Part shown: piece by piece, positions 44,187 to 53,281 of the stretch | Numbering within the stretch: the first letter of the stretch is position 1 | Layout of the letters: every line of letters starts with the position of its first letter | Source: Rhizobium sp. R635 | GTDB taxonomy: Bacteria; Pseudomonadota; Alphaproteobacteria; Rhizobiales; Rhizobiaceae | DNA length: 64,000 bases | NCBI RefSeq assembly: GCF_002211285.1 | Contig: NZ_LOKX01000009.1 | Coordinates: forward strand, 62,001-126,000 | Direction of reading: 5' to 3' | Notes under the pieces: generated by a model | Told to the model about the DNA's origin: nothing | The model's input: only the letters and a program-made list of their open reading frames with translations | The model's database searches: none | Made by a program: the position numbers and the translations under genes

Positions 44187-45374
44187 TCAGTCGTTGGCCG
44201 TAACCTTGACGCCGAGCACCTGGGGCAGCGTGTTCGGAGCGCCCATGGCAGCACCCACGATCGTCGGGAAGGGCACCGGCTTTTCAGGCGCGGCGCTGAC
44301 CGTCAGGCTCTTCGGGTCGTCGAGGAAGGTGTTGACGGCGGCCGAAACGGCATTCTGCAGCTCCGGGATATTCAGCTGCGCCAACATGATCGGCGTCATC
44401 GCCTTCAGCGAATCCGCCATCTGCTTGCCGGACATATTCTGCTGCGAACCGGCATAGTCGAGCGCGCGCTTGGTGATAGAGGCATCTTCGAAGCGCACCT
44501 TTGCGCCCTCGAAAGACAGCTGCTGCATCAGACCGAGCATGGCGAGACCGAGCGCCTGCTGCGACTGTTCCTTGTTCGGGTTGGCTTCGGATTCCTTCAT
44601 CGCATCCTGCATCGACTTGATGAAGGCCATCGTGTAGCCCGAGATTTTGAAGCCAAGGTTCAGCTTGCCGACGTTGGTGAAGTCGAAGGCGAATTCCGAA
44701 ATGTCGATCGTGCCCGGCGCGAGTTCCCAGGCGCCCTTCATGGTGATGTCGCCCTGGACGTGCTGCAGGGCGAGCTTCTCGATCGCATCCTTGCTCTGCG
44801 GATCTTCGGCCTTGCTGAGATCGGCCTTCATGCTCTTGAAGGCGCCGTCGAAATCGAAGCCGGATTCATCTTCGCGCAGCGTCAGATTCATGTCGCTCTG
44901 GAGCACGGAGAAGACTTCCGCACCGTCCTTGACCACTTTCAGCGGCCCGGTATGGGCGGTTTCATAGAGCATCATGGTGTCGAGCGAGTCGCCGCCCGGC
45001 GTCGCCGGAACGGAAATGCCGCCGAGCGTCAGCTCCTGCGCGGTCACCGTGACGCCTTCCTTCGTCGTGTTGATGTCAGGGAAGGCGGCTTCTTCGATGT
45101 AATAACCGCCGTCTTCGTCTTCCTCGACGCCGGAAAGGGTGACTTCGCCGATGGCAAGGCTCTCGCCGCCGGTCGGTTTGACGCTGACATTCTTCAAGAC
45201 AACGGTCGTGCCGTCGATATCGACGCCATCAGCCGAGATCGTTCCGCCCTGTGCTTCATAGGCAGCATTGAGCTTCTTCAGCAGATCGGCGCCGTCGAGA
45301 GCGAAAGCCGAGCCGGTAAGCGAGAAAAAGGCTGCGCCCGACAGCATCAGCCGCGTTGTCCGGTAAAAATTCAT
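44187..45374 (-). CDS. Exported protein of unknown function
   Basis: A 395-residue secreted protein not recognised by family. The start at 45374 has AGAGGA eight bases upstream and gives a signal peptide (cleavage near SAFA, residue 24). The mature chain is acidic with long beta-rich repeats (VTLSGVEEDEDGGYYIEE, LTLGGISVPATPGGDSLDT, SGFDFDGAFKSMKADLSK) and a helical C-part. The pattern of DG-rich beta repeats suggests an AsmA-like or lipid-transport type groove, but this is a weak guess. It has its own terminator; its upstream neighbour parC is divergent. Confidence 0.75.
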   Translation of the reverse strand: MNFYRTTRLMLSGAAFFSLTGSAFALDGADLLKKLNAAYEAQGGTISADGVDIDGTTVVLKNVSVKPTGGESLAIGEVTLSGVEEDEDGGYYIEEAAFPDINTTKEGVTVTAQELTLGGISVPATPGGDSLDTMMLYETAHTGPLKVVKDGAEVFSVLQSDMNLTLREDESGFDFDGAFKSMKADLSKAEDPQSKDAIEKLALQHVQGDITMKGAWELAPGTIDISEFAFDFTNVGKLNLGFKISGYTMAFIKSMQDAMKESEANPNKEQSQQALGLAMLGLMQQLSFEGAKVRFEDASITKRALDYAGSQQNMSGKQMADSLKAMTPIMLAQLNIPELQNAVSAAVNTFLDDPKSLTVSAAPEKPVPFPTIVGAAMGAPNTLPQVLGVKVTAND

Positions 45375-45608
45375 GGGGTGATTCCTCTGGTGGCGTGTGG
45401 CGGTTTGGAAATCTGCAGTTACGCTACTACGGATTGGGCCTGCTTTATATTGCGGCCCACTAATTTTTTGTTGAAGGGAAGGGCAAACGAAATCCAAATT
45501 GCCGCGATGAGCTTGTCTCATCCTTTGATGTCGGCCGGAAGACTTCATCCACAGCTGCAATAGGCCGGATTCCTTGCCCGCCGGGCTCTTCTGAGCTAGT
45601 CAGGACCC

Positions 45609-47864
45609 ATGGGACAAGAGATTTTGCCGCCTTCCGGCGGAGACGACGACAATATTCAACCAGTCGACCTCAAGGCGGCGCTCGAGCAGCGTTACCTTGC
45701 CTATGCGCTGTCGACCATCATGCACCGCGCCCTGCCTGACGTGCGCGACGGGCTGAAACCCGTCCACCGCCGTATCGTCTATGCGATGCACGACATGGGC
45801 CTGCGGCCGACCGCGGCTTTCAGGAAATGCGCTAAGATCGTCGGCGAAGTGATGGGTAACTACCATCCGCACGGCGACCAGTCGATCTACGACGCGCTTG
45901 CCCGTCTCGCCCAGGATTTCTCGCAGCGCTATACGCTGGTCAATGGCCAGGGCAATTTCGGCAATATCGACGGCGACAGCCCCGCCGCCATGCGTTACAC
46001 CGAATCGAAGATGACGGCGGTTTCCGAACTGCTGCTCGAAGGCATCGACCAGGATGCCGTCGATTTCCGCGACACTTACGATGAGTCGAATTCCGAACCG
46101 GTCGTCCTTCCCGGCGCCTTCCCGAACCTGCTTGCCAACGGTTCGTCCGGCATCGCCGTCGGCATGGCGACATCGATCCCGTCGCACAATGTCCATGAGC
46201 TTTGCGACGCCGCCCTGCATCTGATCAAACATCCGGATGCGACCGTCGAAAAGCTCGTCGAATTCATTCCCGGCCCGGATTTCCCCACCGGCGGCATCAT
46301 CATCGACAATCGCGACAGCATTATCGAGAGCTACCGCACCGGCCGCGGCGGCTTCCGCGTGCGGGCGAAGTGGCAGACGGAGGATCTCGGCCGTGGCGGC
46401 TACCAGATCGTCGTCACCGAAATTCCCTTCCAGGTCCAGAAATCACGCCTGATCGAGAAGATCGCCGAGCTGTTGATCGCCCGCAAACTGCCGCTGCTGG
46501 AAGATATCCGCGACGAGTCGGCCGAGGATATCCGTATCGTCTTGGTGCCGAAGAGCCGCACCGTCGATCCGACGATCCTGATGGAATCGATGTTCAAGCT
46601 GACGGAACTCGAAAGCCGCTTCCCGCTGAACATGAACGTCCTGTCCATGGGCCGCATTCCCAGGGTCATGGCGCTGAACGAAGTGCTGAAGGAGTGGCTG
46701 GATCATCGCCGCGAGGTGCTGCAGCGCCGCTCGCGCTTCCGCCTTGCGGCGATCGACAGGCGTCTCGAAATCCTCGGCGGTCTTCTGATCGCCTACCTCA
46801 ACATCGACGAGGTGATCCGCATCATCCGCGAGGAAGACGAGCCGAAGCCCGTCATGATGGCGCGATGGGATCTGACCGACAACCAGGTCGAGGCGATCCT
46901 GAACATGCGGCTGCGCGCCCTGCGCAAGCTGGAAGAATTCGAGATCCGCAAGGAGTTCGACGAGCTCACAAAGGAAAAGGGCGAGATCGAGGCGCTGCTC
47001 GCTTCCGACGACAAGCAGTGGCAGACGGTTGCCTGGGAAATCGGCGAGGTGAAGAAGAAGTTCGCCAAGGCGACCGAGGTCGGCCGCCGCCGCACCCAGT
47101 TCGCCGATGCGCCCGAAGCCGACGAGGAAGCGATCCAGCAGGCGATGATCGAGAAGGAACCGATCACCGTCGTCATTTCCGAAAAGGGCTGGATCCGCGC
47201 GCTGAAGGGCCACATCGCCGATACGGCGACGCTGACCTTCAAGGAAGGCGACGGCCTGAAAGTGGCCTTCCCGGCGCAGACGACGGACAAGATCCTGATC
47301 GTCACCACGGGCGGCAAGGCCTTCACGCTCGGCGGCGACAAGCTGCCTGGCGGCCGCGGCCATGGCGAGCCGCTGCGCATCATGGTCGACATGGATAACG
47401 ACCAGGCGGTGCTGACCGCTTTCGTCCACGACCCCTCGCGCAAGCAACTGATCGTTTCCACGGCCGGCAACGGCTTCGTCGTTCCCGAAGCCGAGTTGGT
47501 CGCCAATACGCGCAAGGGCAAGCAGATCATGAACGTCGCGCTGCCCGAGGAAACGCAACTGCTCGTGCCCGTCAGCGGCGATCATGTCGCCGTCGTCGGC
47601 GAAAACCGCAAGCTGCTGGTCTTCCCGCTGGTGCAGGTGCCGGAAATGTCACGCGGCAAGGGTGTGCGCCTGCAGCGTTACAAGGATGGCGGCATTTCCG
47701 ACGTCCGATGCTTCGCAATATCGGATGGCCTCGTCTGGGAAGACAGCGCCGGCCGCACCTTCACGAAGAACAAGGACGAGCTCGCCGAATGGCTTGCCGA
47801 CCGCGCCACCGCCGGCCGCACTGTGCCGAAGGGCTTCCCGCGCAGCGGTAAATTCGCGGGCTGA
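45609..47864 (+). CDS. parC: DNA topoisomerase IV subunit A
   Basis: A 751-residue type II topoisomerase subunit that decatenates daughter chromosomes with ParE. The catalytic Tyr is in [11 protein letters not shown] (about 122-132), after the DHPGD-like region [27 protein letters not shown] at about 77-100 (given in part: [13 protein letters not shown]). The C-terminal beta-propeller strands include [34 protein letters not shown] and [21 protein letters not shown]. The GyrA box (QRRGGKG) is absent, which separates it from GyrA. parE is not in this window. Confidence 0.95.
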   Translation: MGQEILPPSGGDDDNIQPVDLKAALEQRYLAYALSTIMHRALPDVRDGLKPVHRRIVYAMHDMGLRPTAAFRKCAKIVGEVMGNYHPHGDQSIYDALARLAQDFSQRYTLVNGQGNFGNIDGDSPAAMRYTESKMTAVSELLLEGIDQDAVDFRDTYDESNSEPVVLPGAFPNLLANGSSGIAVGMATSIPSHNVHELCDAALHLIKHPDATVEKLVEFIPGPDFPTGGIIIDNRDSIIESYRTGRGGFRVRAKWQTEDLGRGGYQIVVTEIPFQVQKSRLIEKIAELLIARKLPLLEDIRDESAEDIRIVLVPKSRTVDPTILMESMFKLTELESRFPLNMNVLSMGRIPRVMALNEVLKEWLDHRREVLQRRSRFRLAAIDRRLEILGGLLIAYLNIDEVIRIIREEDEPKPVMMARWDLTDNQVEAILNMRLRALRKLEEFEIRKEFDELTKEKGEIEALLASDDKQWQTVAWEIGEVKKKFAKATEVGRRRTQFADAPEADEEAIQQAMIEKEPITVVISEKGWIRALKGHIADTATLTFKEGDGLKVAFPAQTTDKILIVTTGGKAFTLGGDKLPGGRGHGEPLRIMVDMDNDQAVLTAFVHDPSRKQLIVSTAGNGFVVPEAELVANTRKGKQIMNVALPEETQLLVPVSGDHVAVVGENRKLLVFPLVQVPEMSRGKGVRLQRYKDGGISDVRCFAISDGLVWEDSAGRTFTKNKDELAEWLADRATAGRTVPKGFPRSGKFAG

Positions 47865-47868
47865 GCTT

Positions 47869-47904
47869 TTACAGCGCCGCGCTCAATTTAGGTGCGGGCT
47901 GTAA
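47869..47904. repeat. Rhizobial palindrome after parC
   Basis: TTACAGC (47869-47875) is inverted as GCTGTAA (47898-47904) with GC-rich inner pairing. It resembles CTACAGCG/CGCTGTAG at 23592-23634. It may act as the parC terminator, but there is no T run. Confidence 0.5.
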
Positions 47905-48077
47905 CGCTTTGATTTGCTGCAGAAGTAAATTCCGCGCCCGGCTCTTGGCGGATGCGGGAACTTCTCTATCTCATTGCTGTTACCAAAAATAAGAGAAGGC
48001 CGGTTGCGTGGGCGGACGGAACGGCTGTGGCTCGTGCGCCTGGGGAAGGCGCGCGTGCCCTTACCGGAGGAAAAAAG

Positions 48078-48536
48078 ATGCCCGCCAGCACCATAAAATT
48101 GCATGTCAGCCACACCTACAAGGCGCCGCCCGCTGTCGTCTATGACGCCTGGCTCAACCCCGAAATCGCCCGGCGCTTCCTGTTTGCGACCGATGACGGT
48201 CATGTCATCCGTGCCGAGATTGATCCGCATGTCGGCGGCCGTTTCTTCATCGTCGATCGCCGCCCGACGGGAGATGCTTTCCATCAGGGTGTCTTTCTGG
48301 AACTGAAGCGCCCTCGGCACATGGCCTTCAGCTTCTCGGTCGAAGACCACGACCACAATTGCGACCGTGTCGAGATCGACATCGAGCCTCTCGGCGGCGG
48401 CAGCCGCCTGACGCTGACCCATGAAATGTGCGCCGAGTGGGCCGAACACGAGGAAAAGACCCGGCGGGGCTGGGCGCATGTCATCGAAGGGCTCGGCAGG
48501 GAGCTGGAACAGCAGCAGTTGAAGGCTACGGGTTGA
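48078..48536 (+). CDS. SRPBCC (AHSA1-type) domain protein
   Basis: A 152-residue helix-grip protein of the START/AHSA1 family. SHTYKAPPAVVYDAWLNPEIARRFLF is the typical opening (only partly quoted: YKAPPAVVYDAWLNPE), followed by DPHVGGRFFIVDRR, GVFLELKRPRHMAFSFSV and the C-terminal helix ending in KTRRGWAHVIEGLGRELEQ. It may bind a hydrophobic ligand or act as a stress protein. A near-ideal GGAGGAAAAAAG ribosome site precedes the ATG at 48078. It overlaps the convergent doc gene by 11 bp. Confidence 0.85.
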   Translation: MPASTIKLHVSHTYKAPPAVVYDAWLNPEIARRFLFATDDGHVIRAEIDPHVGGRFFIVDRRPTGDAFHQGVFLELKRPRHMAFSFSVEDHDHNCDRVEIDIEPLGGGSRLTLTHEMCAEWAEHEEKTRRGWAHVIEGLGRELEQQQLKATG

Positions 48537-48915
48537 GCGGCACGCTGAAGTCCCGAAGGAAGCGGGTCGCGCCTTCCTCGTCGATCTCCCCGGCGGCGAC
48601 GGCAAGAACGAAAGCGTAGAGATTGGCGTCAGTGGTCTCTATCTCGTAGCCATTTTCGAGAAGGAATACGCCGGCGGTAACGATCGCGATGCGCTTGTTG
48701 CCGTCGACGAATGCGTGGTTGCGGGCAAGGCCGAAAAGATAGGCGGCGGCGAGTTCGATGACGTCTTCGCAGCCGTAATGGGCTTTGTGCATCGGCCGGC
48801 CGAGAGCGGATTCCAGCGCGCCTTCGTCACGCAGTCCGGCAAGCCCGCCGAATCGCTCGATCTGCATCGTCTGCAGGCTCTCCACCAATGGCCTTGTCAG
48901 GAATTTCAAGGCCAT
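48526..48915 (-). CDS. Doc/Fic family toxin
   Basis: A 129-residue Fic-fold protein of the death-on-curing class. The catalytic loop reads HAFVDGNKRIAIV (about 66-78), matching HxFxDGNKR, so the kinase/transfer active site is intact. The N-terminus FLTRPLVESLQTMQIERFGG and the C-terminal helices agree with the Doc length (about 126). Doc phosphorylates EF-Tu in phage P1. Its ATG overlaps the antitoxin stop (TAATG), so the pair is translationally coupled. The antitoxin is AbrB-like instead of Phd. Confidence 0.9.
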   Translation of the reverse strand: MALKFLTRPLVESLQTMQIERFGGLAGLRDEGALESALGRPMHKAHYGCEDVIELAAAYLFGLARNHAFVDGNKRIAIVTAGVFLLENGYEIETTDANLYAFVLAVAAGEIDEEGATRFLRDFSVPLNP

Positions 48916-49136
48916 TATTCGGCCAGCTTCTTCAGGGCAACCTTATATTTGTCCATGAAATAGCGCGCCGCCTCAAGCTGACGGGACAAATCCTCATCGG
49001 CCGGTTTCAAATTGATGCCGCCGTTTTCCATTTGCAATTCCAGCGAGTCGCCTGCTTTCAATCCAAGGCGATCCAGCACCTCTTTGGGAATGATGACACC
49101 CTCGGAGTTTCCGATCTTGCGGATCGTGACGTTCAT
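48915..49136 (-). CDS. AbrB/MazE-type antitoxin
   Basis: A 73-residue swapped-hairpin DNA-binding protein: MNVTIRKIGNSEGVIIPKEV then LDRLGLKAGDSLELQMENGG is the full AbrB fold, with the variable C-terminal tail (QLEAARYFMDKYKVALKKLAE) that would wrap and block the toxin. The ATG at 49136 has AGAGGA eight bases upstream; an upstream in-frame start at 49178 lies inside the promoter. It and the toxin form one operon with TAATG coupling. The promoter at 49161-49189 is overlapped by palindromes that it may bind. Confidence 0.88.
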   Translation of the reverse strand: MNVTIRKIGNSEGVIIPKEVLDRLGLKAGDSLELQMENGGINLKPADEDLSRQLEAARYFMDKYKVALKKLAE

Positions 49137-49160
49137 CGCTCTATCCTCTGTGGTAACGCC

Positions 49161-49189
49161 GTTATAACATGTCGCCAAGCAGGCGACAA
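49161..49189 (-). promoter_or_regulatory. Promoter-operator of the AbrB-Doc operon
   Basis: On the minus strand TTGTCG (49189-49184) lies 17 bp before TATAAC (49166-49161), a good sigma-70-like promoter. The -10 is inside the palindrome GTTATAAC (49161-49168), and the -35 is inside the palindrome TGTCGCC/GGCGACA (49170-49176, 49182-49188). Repressor binding to either would block transcription. The region also overlaps the end of the EamA gene, just outside it. Confidence 0.7.
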
Positions 49190-49196
49190 CGTCGCG

Positions 49197-50078
49197 TCAT
49201 GCCTGTTGCCTGATGCTCTTTCCTCGCACCATCCAGAAGCAATGTCCGGCGATCGCGGCCACCAGGATGCCGCCGCCGAGGAGTGTCATCGTCGCCGGCG
49301 TTTCGGCAAAGATCAGCCAGACCCAGATCGGCGCGAGCACCGTTTCCAGCAGATAGAACATGCCGACCTCGGGCGCGGAGAGATAGCGCGGCCCGGTCGC
49401 AAGGCACCAGAAGGCAACGGGCATCATGATGGCGCCGTTGAAGAGGATCCAGCCGGGATGGGCGATGGAAAAGCCGGAGGGCAGCGCTTGCGCGAGACCG
49501 AGCGCGGCCGGCAGAATGGCGGCGAGCAGCGGCACGAAGCCCATTTCCCGGCGCGAGGCGCGCCCGACCGTGATGGCTGCGGCAAGAATGAGCGCGCTGA
49601 GAAGCGCCATGGCGTCGCCAAAAAAATGGCCGCTGGAAAGCCCTTCGCTGACGATCAGTCCGACGCCTGATATCATGAACAGCATGGCGATCAGCGTTGC
49701 GGCCTGCGGCTTCTCCTTGAGGAAAATCCAGGAAAGAAGCGCCCCGAACATCGGGTTGAAGGCGACGATGAAGACGACATTGGCTGTGGTCGTATTGAAG
49801 ACGGCCAGCACGAAGGTGAGGGAGGAGATGCCGTAGAGCAGGCCGGCGAGCAGGCCAGGTCGCCCCGGAACCAGGACCGGCCATTTGCCGGAAGCAAGCC
49901 GAATCGTTCCAAGGATGACGAGCGTGGCAAGAACCGTTGCCGCACTTCGCATTCCGAGAACCGACCAGATGTCGCCGTCGCCAAGGCGGACGAGCGGGAT
50001 ATCCATCGAAAGCGCCAAGCCGCCGATCGCCGTCAGCAGCAAGCCCTTCCTGTGATCGGAACGAGCGGAAGGTAACAT
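49197..50078 (-). CDS. EamA/DMT family transporter
   Basis: A 293-residue membrane protein with ten predicted helices in two EamA repeats, as in RhaT/YdcZ-type permeases for metabolites or drugs. It starts MLPSARSDHRKGLLLTAIGG; the second repeat runs from about residue 155 (GDAMALLSALILAAAITVGR) to the end. The gene begins two bases after the bpt stop, so it is cotranscribed with bpt. Substrate is unknown. It ends 60 bp before the antitoxin start. Confidence 0.88.
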   Translation of the reverse strand: MLPSARSDHRKGLLLTAIGGLALSMDIPLVRLGDGDIWSVLGMRSAATVLATLVILGTIRLASGKWPVLVPGRPGLLAGLLYGISSLTFVLAVFNTTTANVVFIVAFNPMFGALLSWIFLKEKPQAATLIAMLFMISGVGLIVSEGLSSGHFFGDAMALLSALILAAAITVGRASRREMGFVPLLAAILPAALGLAQALPSGFSIAHPGWILFNGAIMMPVAFWCLATGPRYLSAPEVGMFYLLETVLAPIWVWLIFAETPATMTLLGGGILVAAIAGHCFWMVRGKSIRQQA

Positions 50079-50855
50079 TCAGTCGTGGGTGCTTTCGGGC
50101 ATGGTGGAGGGGTCGAAACGTTCCCAACCGCGCGGGGTCAGATGCTCCTGCGGTTGGAAGCGTGTCTTGTAGTCCATTTTCCGCGACCCTTGAACCCAAT
50201 AGCCGAGATAGACATGCGGCAGGCCGAGCGCTTTCGTGCGCCTGACATGGTCGAGAATCATGAAGGTGCCGAGGGAGCGCCGCTCGAGCCCCGGATTGAA
50301 ATAGGAATAGACCATCGACAGCCCGTCGCTCATCGTGTCGGTCAGCGCGGCGGCAAGCAGCTCGCCCTTCGGCCGCTCTTCCAGCCCGGAGCCTTCCTCG
50401 CGCCGGCGGTATTCGACGATTCGGGTGTTCACATGCGTGTCTTCCACCATGATCGCGTAGTCGAGCACGGTCATGTCGGACATGCCGCCCTGCTGGTGGC
50501 GGAAATCGAGATAGCGCCGGAAGAGCGAATATTGCTCGCTGGAAGGCTGGGCCGCAAATTCGGTGGCGATGACGTCGGAATTGGCGGCGAGCACCCGCTT
50601 CATCGATTTCGTCGGCTCGAATTCCTGGGCGAGGATTCTCACGGAAACGCAGGCCCGGCAGGATTCGCAGGCCGGACGGTAGGCGATGTTCTGCGAACGG
50701 CGGAACCCGCCCTGTGTCAGGATGTCGTTCATCTCGGCGGCGCGCGGACCGACGAGATGGGTGAACACCTTGCGCTCCATCTCATGCGGCAGATACGGAC
50801 ATGCAGCCGGAGCCGTCAGATAAAACTGCGGGGATGGCGTCGTCTGCGTATTCAT
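50079..50855 (-). CDS. bpt: Leucyl/arginyl-tRNA-protein transferase Bpt
   Basis: A 258-residue transferase that adds Leu to proteins with N-terminal Asp or Glu, marking them for ClpSAP degradation. Cys-rich [16 protein letters not shown] (about 56-71) is the family hallmark, with [16 protein letters not shown] earlier and the aminoacyl-tRNA binding domain carrying [21 protein letters not shown] text (in part: [13 protein letters not shown]). The ATG at 50855 ([13 protein letters not shown]) is chosen by similarity to rhizobial homologues as I recall; an upstream ATG at 50903 adds 16 residues and is a possible alternative. The gene precedes EamA with a TGA-ATG contact. Confidence 0.9.
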   Translation of the reverse strand: MNTQTTPSPQFYLTAPAACPYLPHEMERKVFTHLVGPRAAEMNDILTQGGFRRSQNIAYRPACESCRACVSVRILAQEFEPTKSMKRVLAANSDVIATEFAAQPSSEQYSLFRRYLDFRHQQGGMSDMTVLDYAIMVEDTHVNTRIVEYRRREEGSGLEERPKGELLAAALTDTMSDGLSMVYSYFNPGLERRSLGTFMILDHVRRTKALGLPHVYLGYWVQGSRKMDYKTRFQPQEHLTPRGWERFDPSTMPESTHD

Positions 50856-51003
50856 TTGTCGCGGAAGTTTCCTTGTCGAGACAGTGCCGTTTTCTGACAG
50901 CATGACCTAAGAATAGAAAACGTCAACAGCGGGGCGGTTCCTGCCCTTCATTTCAGTCTTCTAATTTTAGATATGGAGCGCCTGCAACACCCGGCAAAGG
51001 GAA

Positions 51004-51029
51004 GGCGGAGACTTTATTTCGTCTCCGCC
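51004..51029 (-). terminator. Putative terminator of the RDD protein gene
   Basis: GGCGGAGAC (51004-51012) is inverted as GTCTCCGCC (51021-51029) with an 8-nt loop; on the minus strand it is followed by a mixed T/C stretch. It is close after the RDD gene stop. Confidence 0.5.
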
Positions 51030-51037
51030 CGATGGTC

Positions 51038-51496
51038 TCAGGCCGTGCGCACCGTCACGGTGCCGACCAGCAGGTCGTGGATGAGACGGCTGCGCTCGAT
51101 AAGCAGGCCGGCAAGCAGGATGAGCGGCGTCAGCACCGAGTTGAGGATCCAGAACAGCGCCAGATGCACGATCGCCGTCAGGAAATCCATCGGCCGGCCG
51201 TCGACGCGCACGATCGCGATTCCCATCGCGCGCATGCCGAGCGAGGCCTGGCTCGATCCGCCCACGGTCAGGCCGAAATAAATGCCGGCCACGATGACGA
51301 AGAGGGCAGGGTAAAGCAGGAAGCCGAGGCCGAGCGTGAGGATCGACAGGAAGAACAGCACGACAGCGGCCGGAATCCAGAGCAGCGCCACGATGACGTA
51401 ATCGAGGATGAAGGCGAGGACGCGGCGGCTCAACACGCCGCTATAGGCGCGCCAGTCCTCCGGTGCGGCATAAAGCGGGTTGGGGTTGTAGCTCAT
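51038..51496 (-). CDS. RDD family membrane protein
   Basis: A 152-residue inner membrane protein with three helices. The R-D-D positions are in YSGVLSRRVLAFILDYVIV (about 20-38) and LIHDLLVGT near the end, with GGSSQASLGMRAMGI between. RDD proteins may transport ions or small solutes. The ATG at 51496 has GAGGAG six bases upstream; a longer frame to 51676 overlaps hemB and is rejected. Confidence 0.87.
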   Translation of the reverse strand: MSYNPNPLYAAPEDWRAYSGVLSRRVLAFILDYVIVALLWIPAAVVLFFLSILTLGLGFLLYPALFVIVAGIYFGLTVGGSSQASLGMRAMGIAIVRVDGRPMDFLTAIVHLALFWILNSVLTPLILLAGLLIERSRLIHDLLVGTVTVRTA

Positions 51497-51569
51497 CTCA
51501 ATCTCCTCAGGAAAAGCGATGCCGCTGATATGGTATCGGCGGGACGAAATACAATAATTCGCCTCATAC

Positions 51570-52583
51570 TCACCGTTTGCTGAGAATTTTCGCCACCTCG
51601 ACCGCGAAATAGGTGAGAATGCCGTCGCATCCCGCCCGCTTGAACGACAGCAGCGTTTCGAGCATCGCCCGTTCACCGTCGATCCAGCCGTTCATCGCCG
51701 CCGCCTTGATCTGCGTGTATTCGCCTGAAACCTGATAGGCGAAGGTCGGCAGGCCGAAGGCCTCCTTCATGCGCCAGCAGATATCGAGATAGGGCAGGCC
51801 GGGCTTGACCATCAGCATGTCGGCGCCTTCCTCGACGTCGAGGGCCGCGTCGCGGATCGCCTCGGTGCCGTTGGCCGGGTCGATATAATAGGTCTTCTTA
51901 TCGCCTTTCAGCAGCCCGCCGGTCGAGATCGCCTCACGATAGGGGCCGTAGAAGGCGGAAGCGAATTTCGTCGCATAGCTCATGATGCCGACGCTCTGGT
52001 GGCCGGCGGCATCGAGCGCCATGCGGATCACGCCGATGCGGCCGTCCATCATTTCCGACGGCGCGATGATGTCGGCGCCGGCATCGGCCTGCATCACGGC
52101 GGCGCGCGCCACCTGATCGACCGTCTCGTCATTGACGATCTCGCCGTCTCTCAGGATGCCGTCATGGCCATGGCTGGTGAAGGGATCGAGCGCGACGTCG
52201 GTGATGATGCCGATATTGGGCACGGCCTTCTTGATCGCTGCCGTCGCCTGGTTGATCAGGTTGTTGGCTTCGAGGCTGTTCGAGCCGGTCTCGTCGCGCA
52301 GCTCCATCTCGATGTTCGGGAAGGTCGCGAGCGCCGGAATGCCGAGGCCGGCGGCTTCCTTTGCGGCTTCGACGGCTTTGTCGATGCTCATGCGGTTGAC
52401 GCCCGGCATGGCCGGGATCGGATCGACGATGCCGGAGCCCGGTACGATGAAGATCGGCCAGATCAGGTCGTCGACCGTCAGCCGGTTTTCCTGTACGAGA
52501 CGGCGCGTCCAGTCCGCCTTGCGGTTGCGCCGCATGCGGCGGTGGCCGGTGATTTCGTCGACGAGATGCGTCTTGTCCTGCAT
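51570..52583 (-). CDS. hemB: Delta-aminolevulinic acid dehydratase (porphobilinogen synthase)
   Basis: A 337-residue enzyme that condenses two 5-aminolevulinate into porphobilinogen in heme synthesis. The active Lys residues are in SYATKFASAFYGPYRE (about 205) and MLMVKPGLPYLD (about 260). The metal site reads DVALDPFTSHGHDG (about 125), with Asp in place of the Zn-binding Cys residues, so it is an Mg-dependent form, as in other rhizobia. YQVSGEYTQIKAA is the C-terminal signature. It is divergent from the DUF6163-like gene. Confidence 0.97.
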   Translation of the reverse strand: MQDKTHLVDEITGHRRMRRNRKADWTRRLVQENRLTVDDLIWPIFIVPGSGIVDPIPAMPGVNRMSIDKAVEAAKEAAGLGIPALATFPNIEMELRDETGSNSLEANNLINQATAAIKKAVPNIGIITDVALDPFTSHGHDGILRDGEIVNDETVDQVARAAVMQADAGADIIAPSEMMDGRIGVIRMALDAAGHQSVGIMSYATKFASAFYGPYREAISTGGLLKGDKKTYYIDPANGTEAIRDAALDVEEGADMLMVKPGLPYLDICWRMKEAFGLPTFAYQVSGEYTQIKAAAMNGWIDGERAMLETLLSFKRAGCDGILTYFAVEVAKILSKR

Positions 52584-52702
52584 GATATCTATCCCCAGCC
52601 CATTCCATTTATCGGAGCGCTCATTATCATGGCGCCCGGAAAATCCAAACCGGACGATTGGCCGCGGCGGAAAACTGCTTGTAACGATGCAACCCCGAAC
52701 AG

Positions 52703-53152
52703 ATGTTTGCGCTTATGGAAACCGACTCCCCGACGATACCGAAACGCACGCTGGCGGATCTTCTCTTCATTCTCTTCCTGAGGCTGGTCGCCGTCTCCTG
52801 CTTCTGGTTCGGGCTGCAATACTGGGCGATGCTCGTCGGTTATTCGCTGGTCGGCACCGGCCGCTTCGATCTTTTGAGCCTGCCGTGGAAGGTGGCGAGC
52901 ATCAGCCTTGCCGTGCTGTTCCCCGTCGCTTCCCTCGGGCTTTGGCTGACCGTCTCCTGGGGTCCCGTCATCTGGGTGCTGGCGGCCGGCGGCCAGATCG
53001 TGATGCACGGGCTGCTGCCCGAGATTTTCGGCGCCAACCAGCTGATCATCCTGCTGCATGGTATGGTCGCCGTCGTCTACTGGATTTTCCGCCTTCTGCT
53101 CTGGCTGGAAAAGCGCCGGCACCGCCGCCAGGTAAGCGTTGATTTACCCTGA
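52703..53152 (+). CDS. Small integral membrane protein (DUF6163-like)
   Basis: A 149-residue protein with four hydrophobic helices (LADLLFILFLRLVAVSCFWFG; VGYSLVGTGRFDLLS then ASISLAVLFPVASLG; WGPVIWVLAAGGQIVM; LIILLHGMVAVVYWIFRLLL) and a basic C-terminal tail. Similar proteins in Rhizobiales carry a DUF6163 label as I recall. Start may be 52703 or an ATG four codons on. It stands immediately upstream of ldtR and could share its envelope role, but no evidence beyond position is available. Confidence 0.7.
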   Translation: MFALMETDSPTIPKRTLADLLFILFLRLVAVSCFWFGLQYWAMLVGYSLVGTGRFDLLSLPWKVASISLAVLFPVASLGLWLTVSWGPVIWVLAAGGQIVMHGLLPEIFGANQLIILLHGMVAVVYWIFRLLLWLEKRRHRRQVSVDLP

Positions 53153-53199
53153 GACAACGTGGGGTTTCCGGTAAGGCTCCATTAAGCCTGCGGTTTAAG

Positions 53200-53220
53200 T
53201 CGAATTTTATATGTATTCGA
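53200..53220. promoter_or_regulatory. Palindrome upstream of ldtR
   Basis: TCGAAT (53200-53205) is inverted as ATTCGA (53215-53220) over an AT-rich 9-bp spacer, 60 bp before the ldtR start. The AT-rich symmetric shape fits a MarR-type operator. Confidence 0.35.
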
Positions 53221-53281
53221 TAGGGTCTCACTCAAGGCGGGAAGAAAACAAAACCGCCAATCAAACAGTGAGGCAGTCAAT

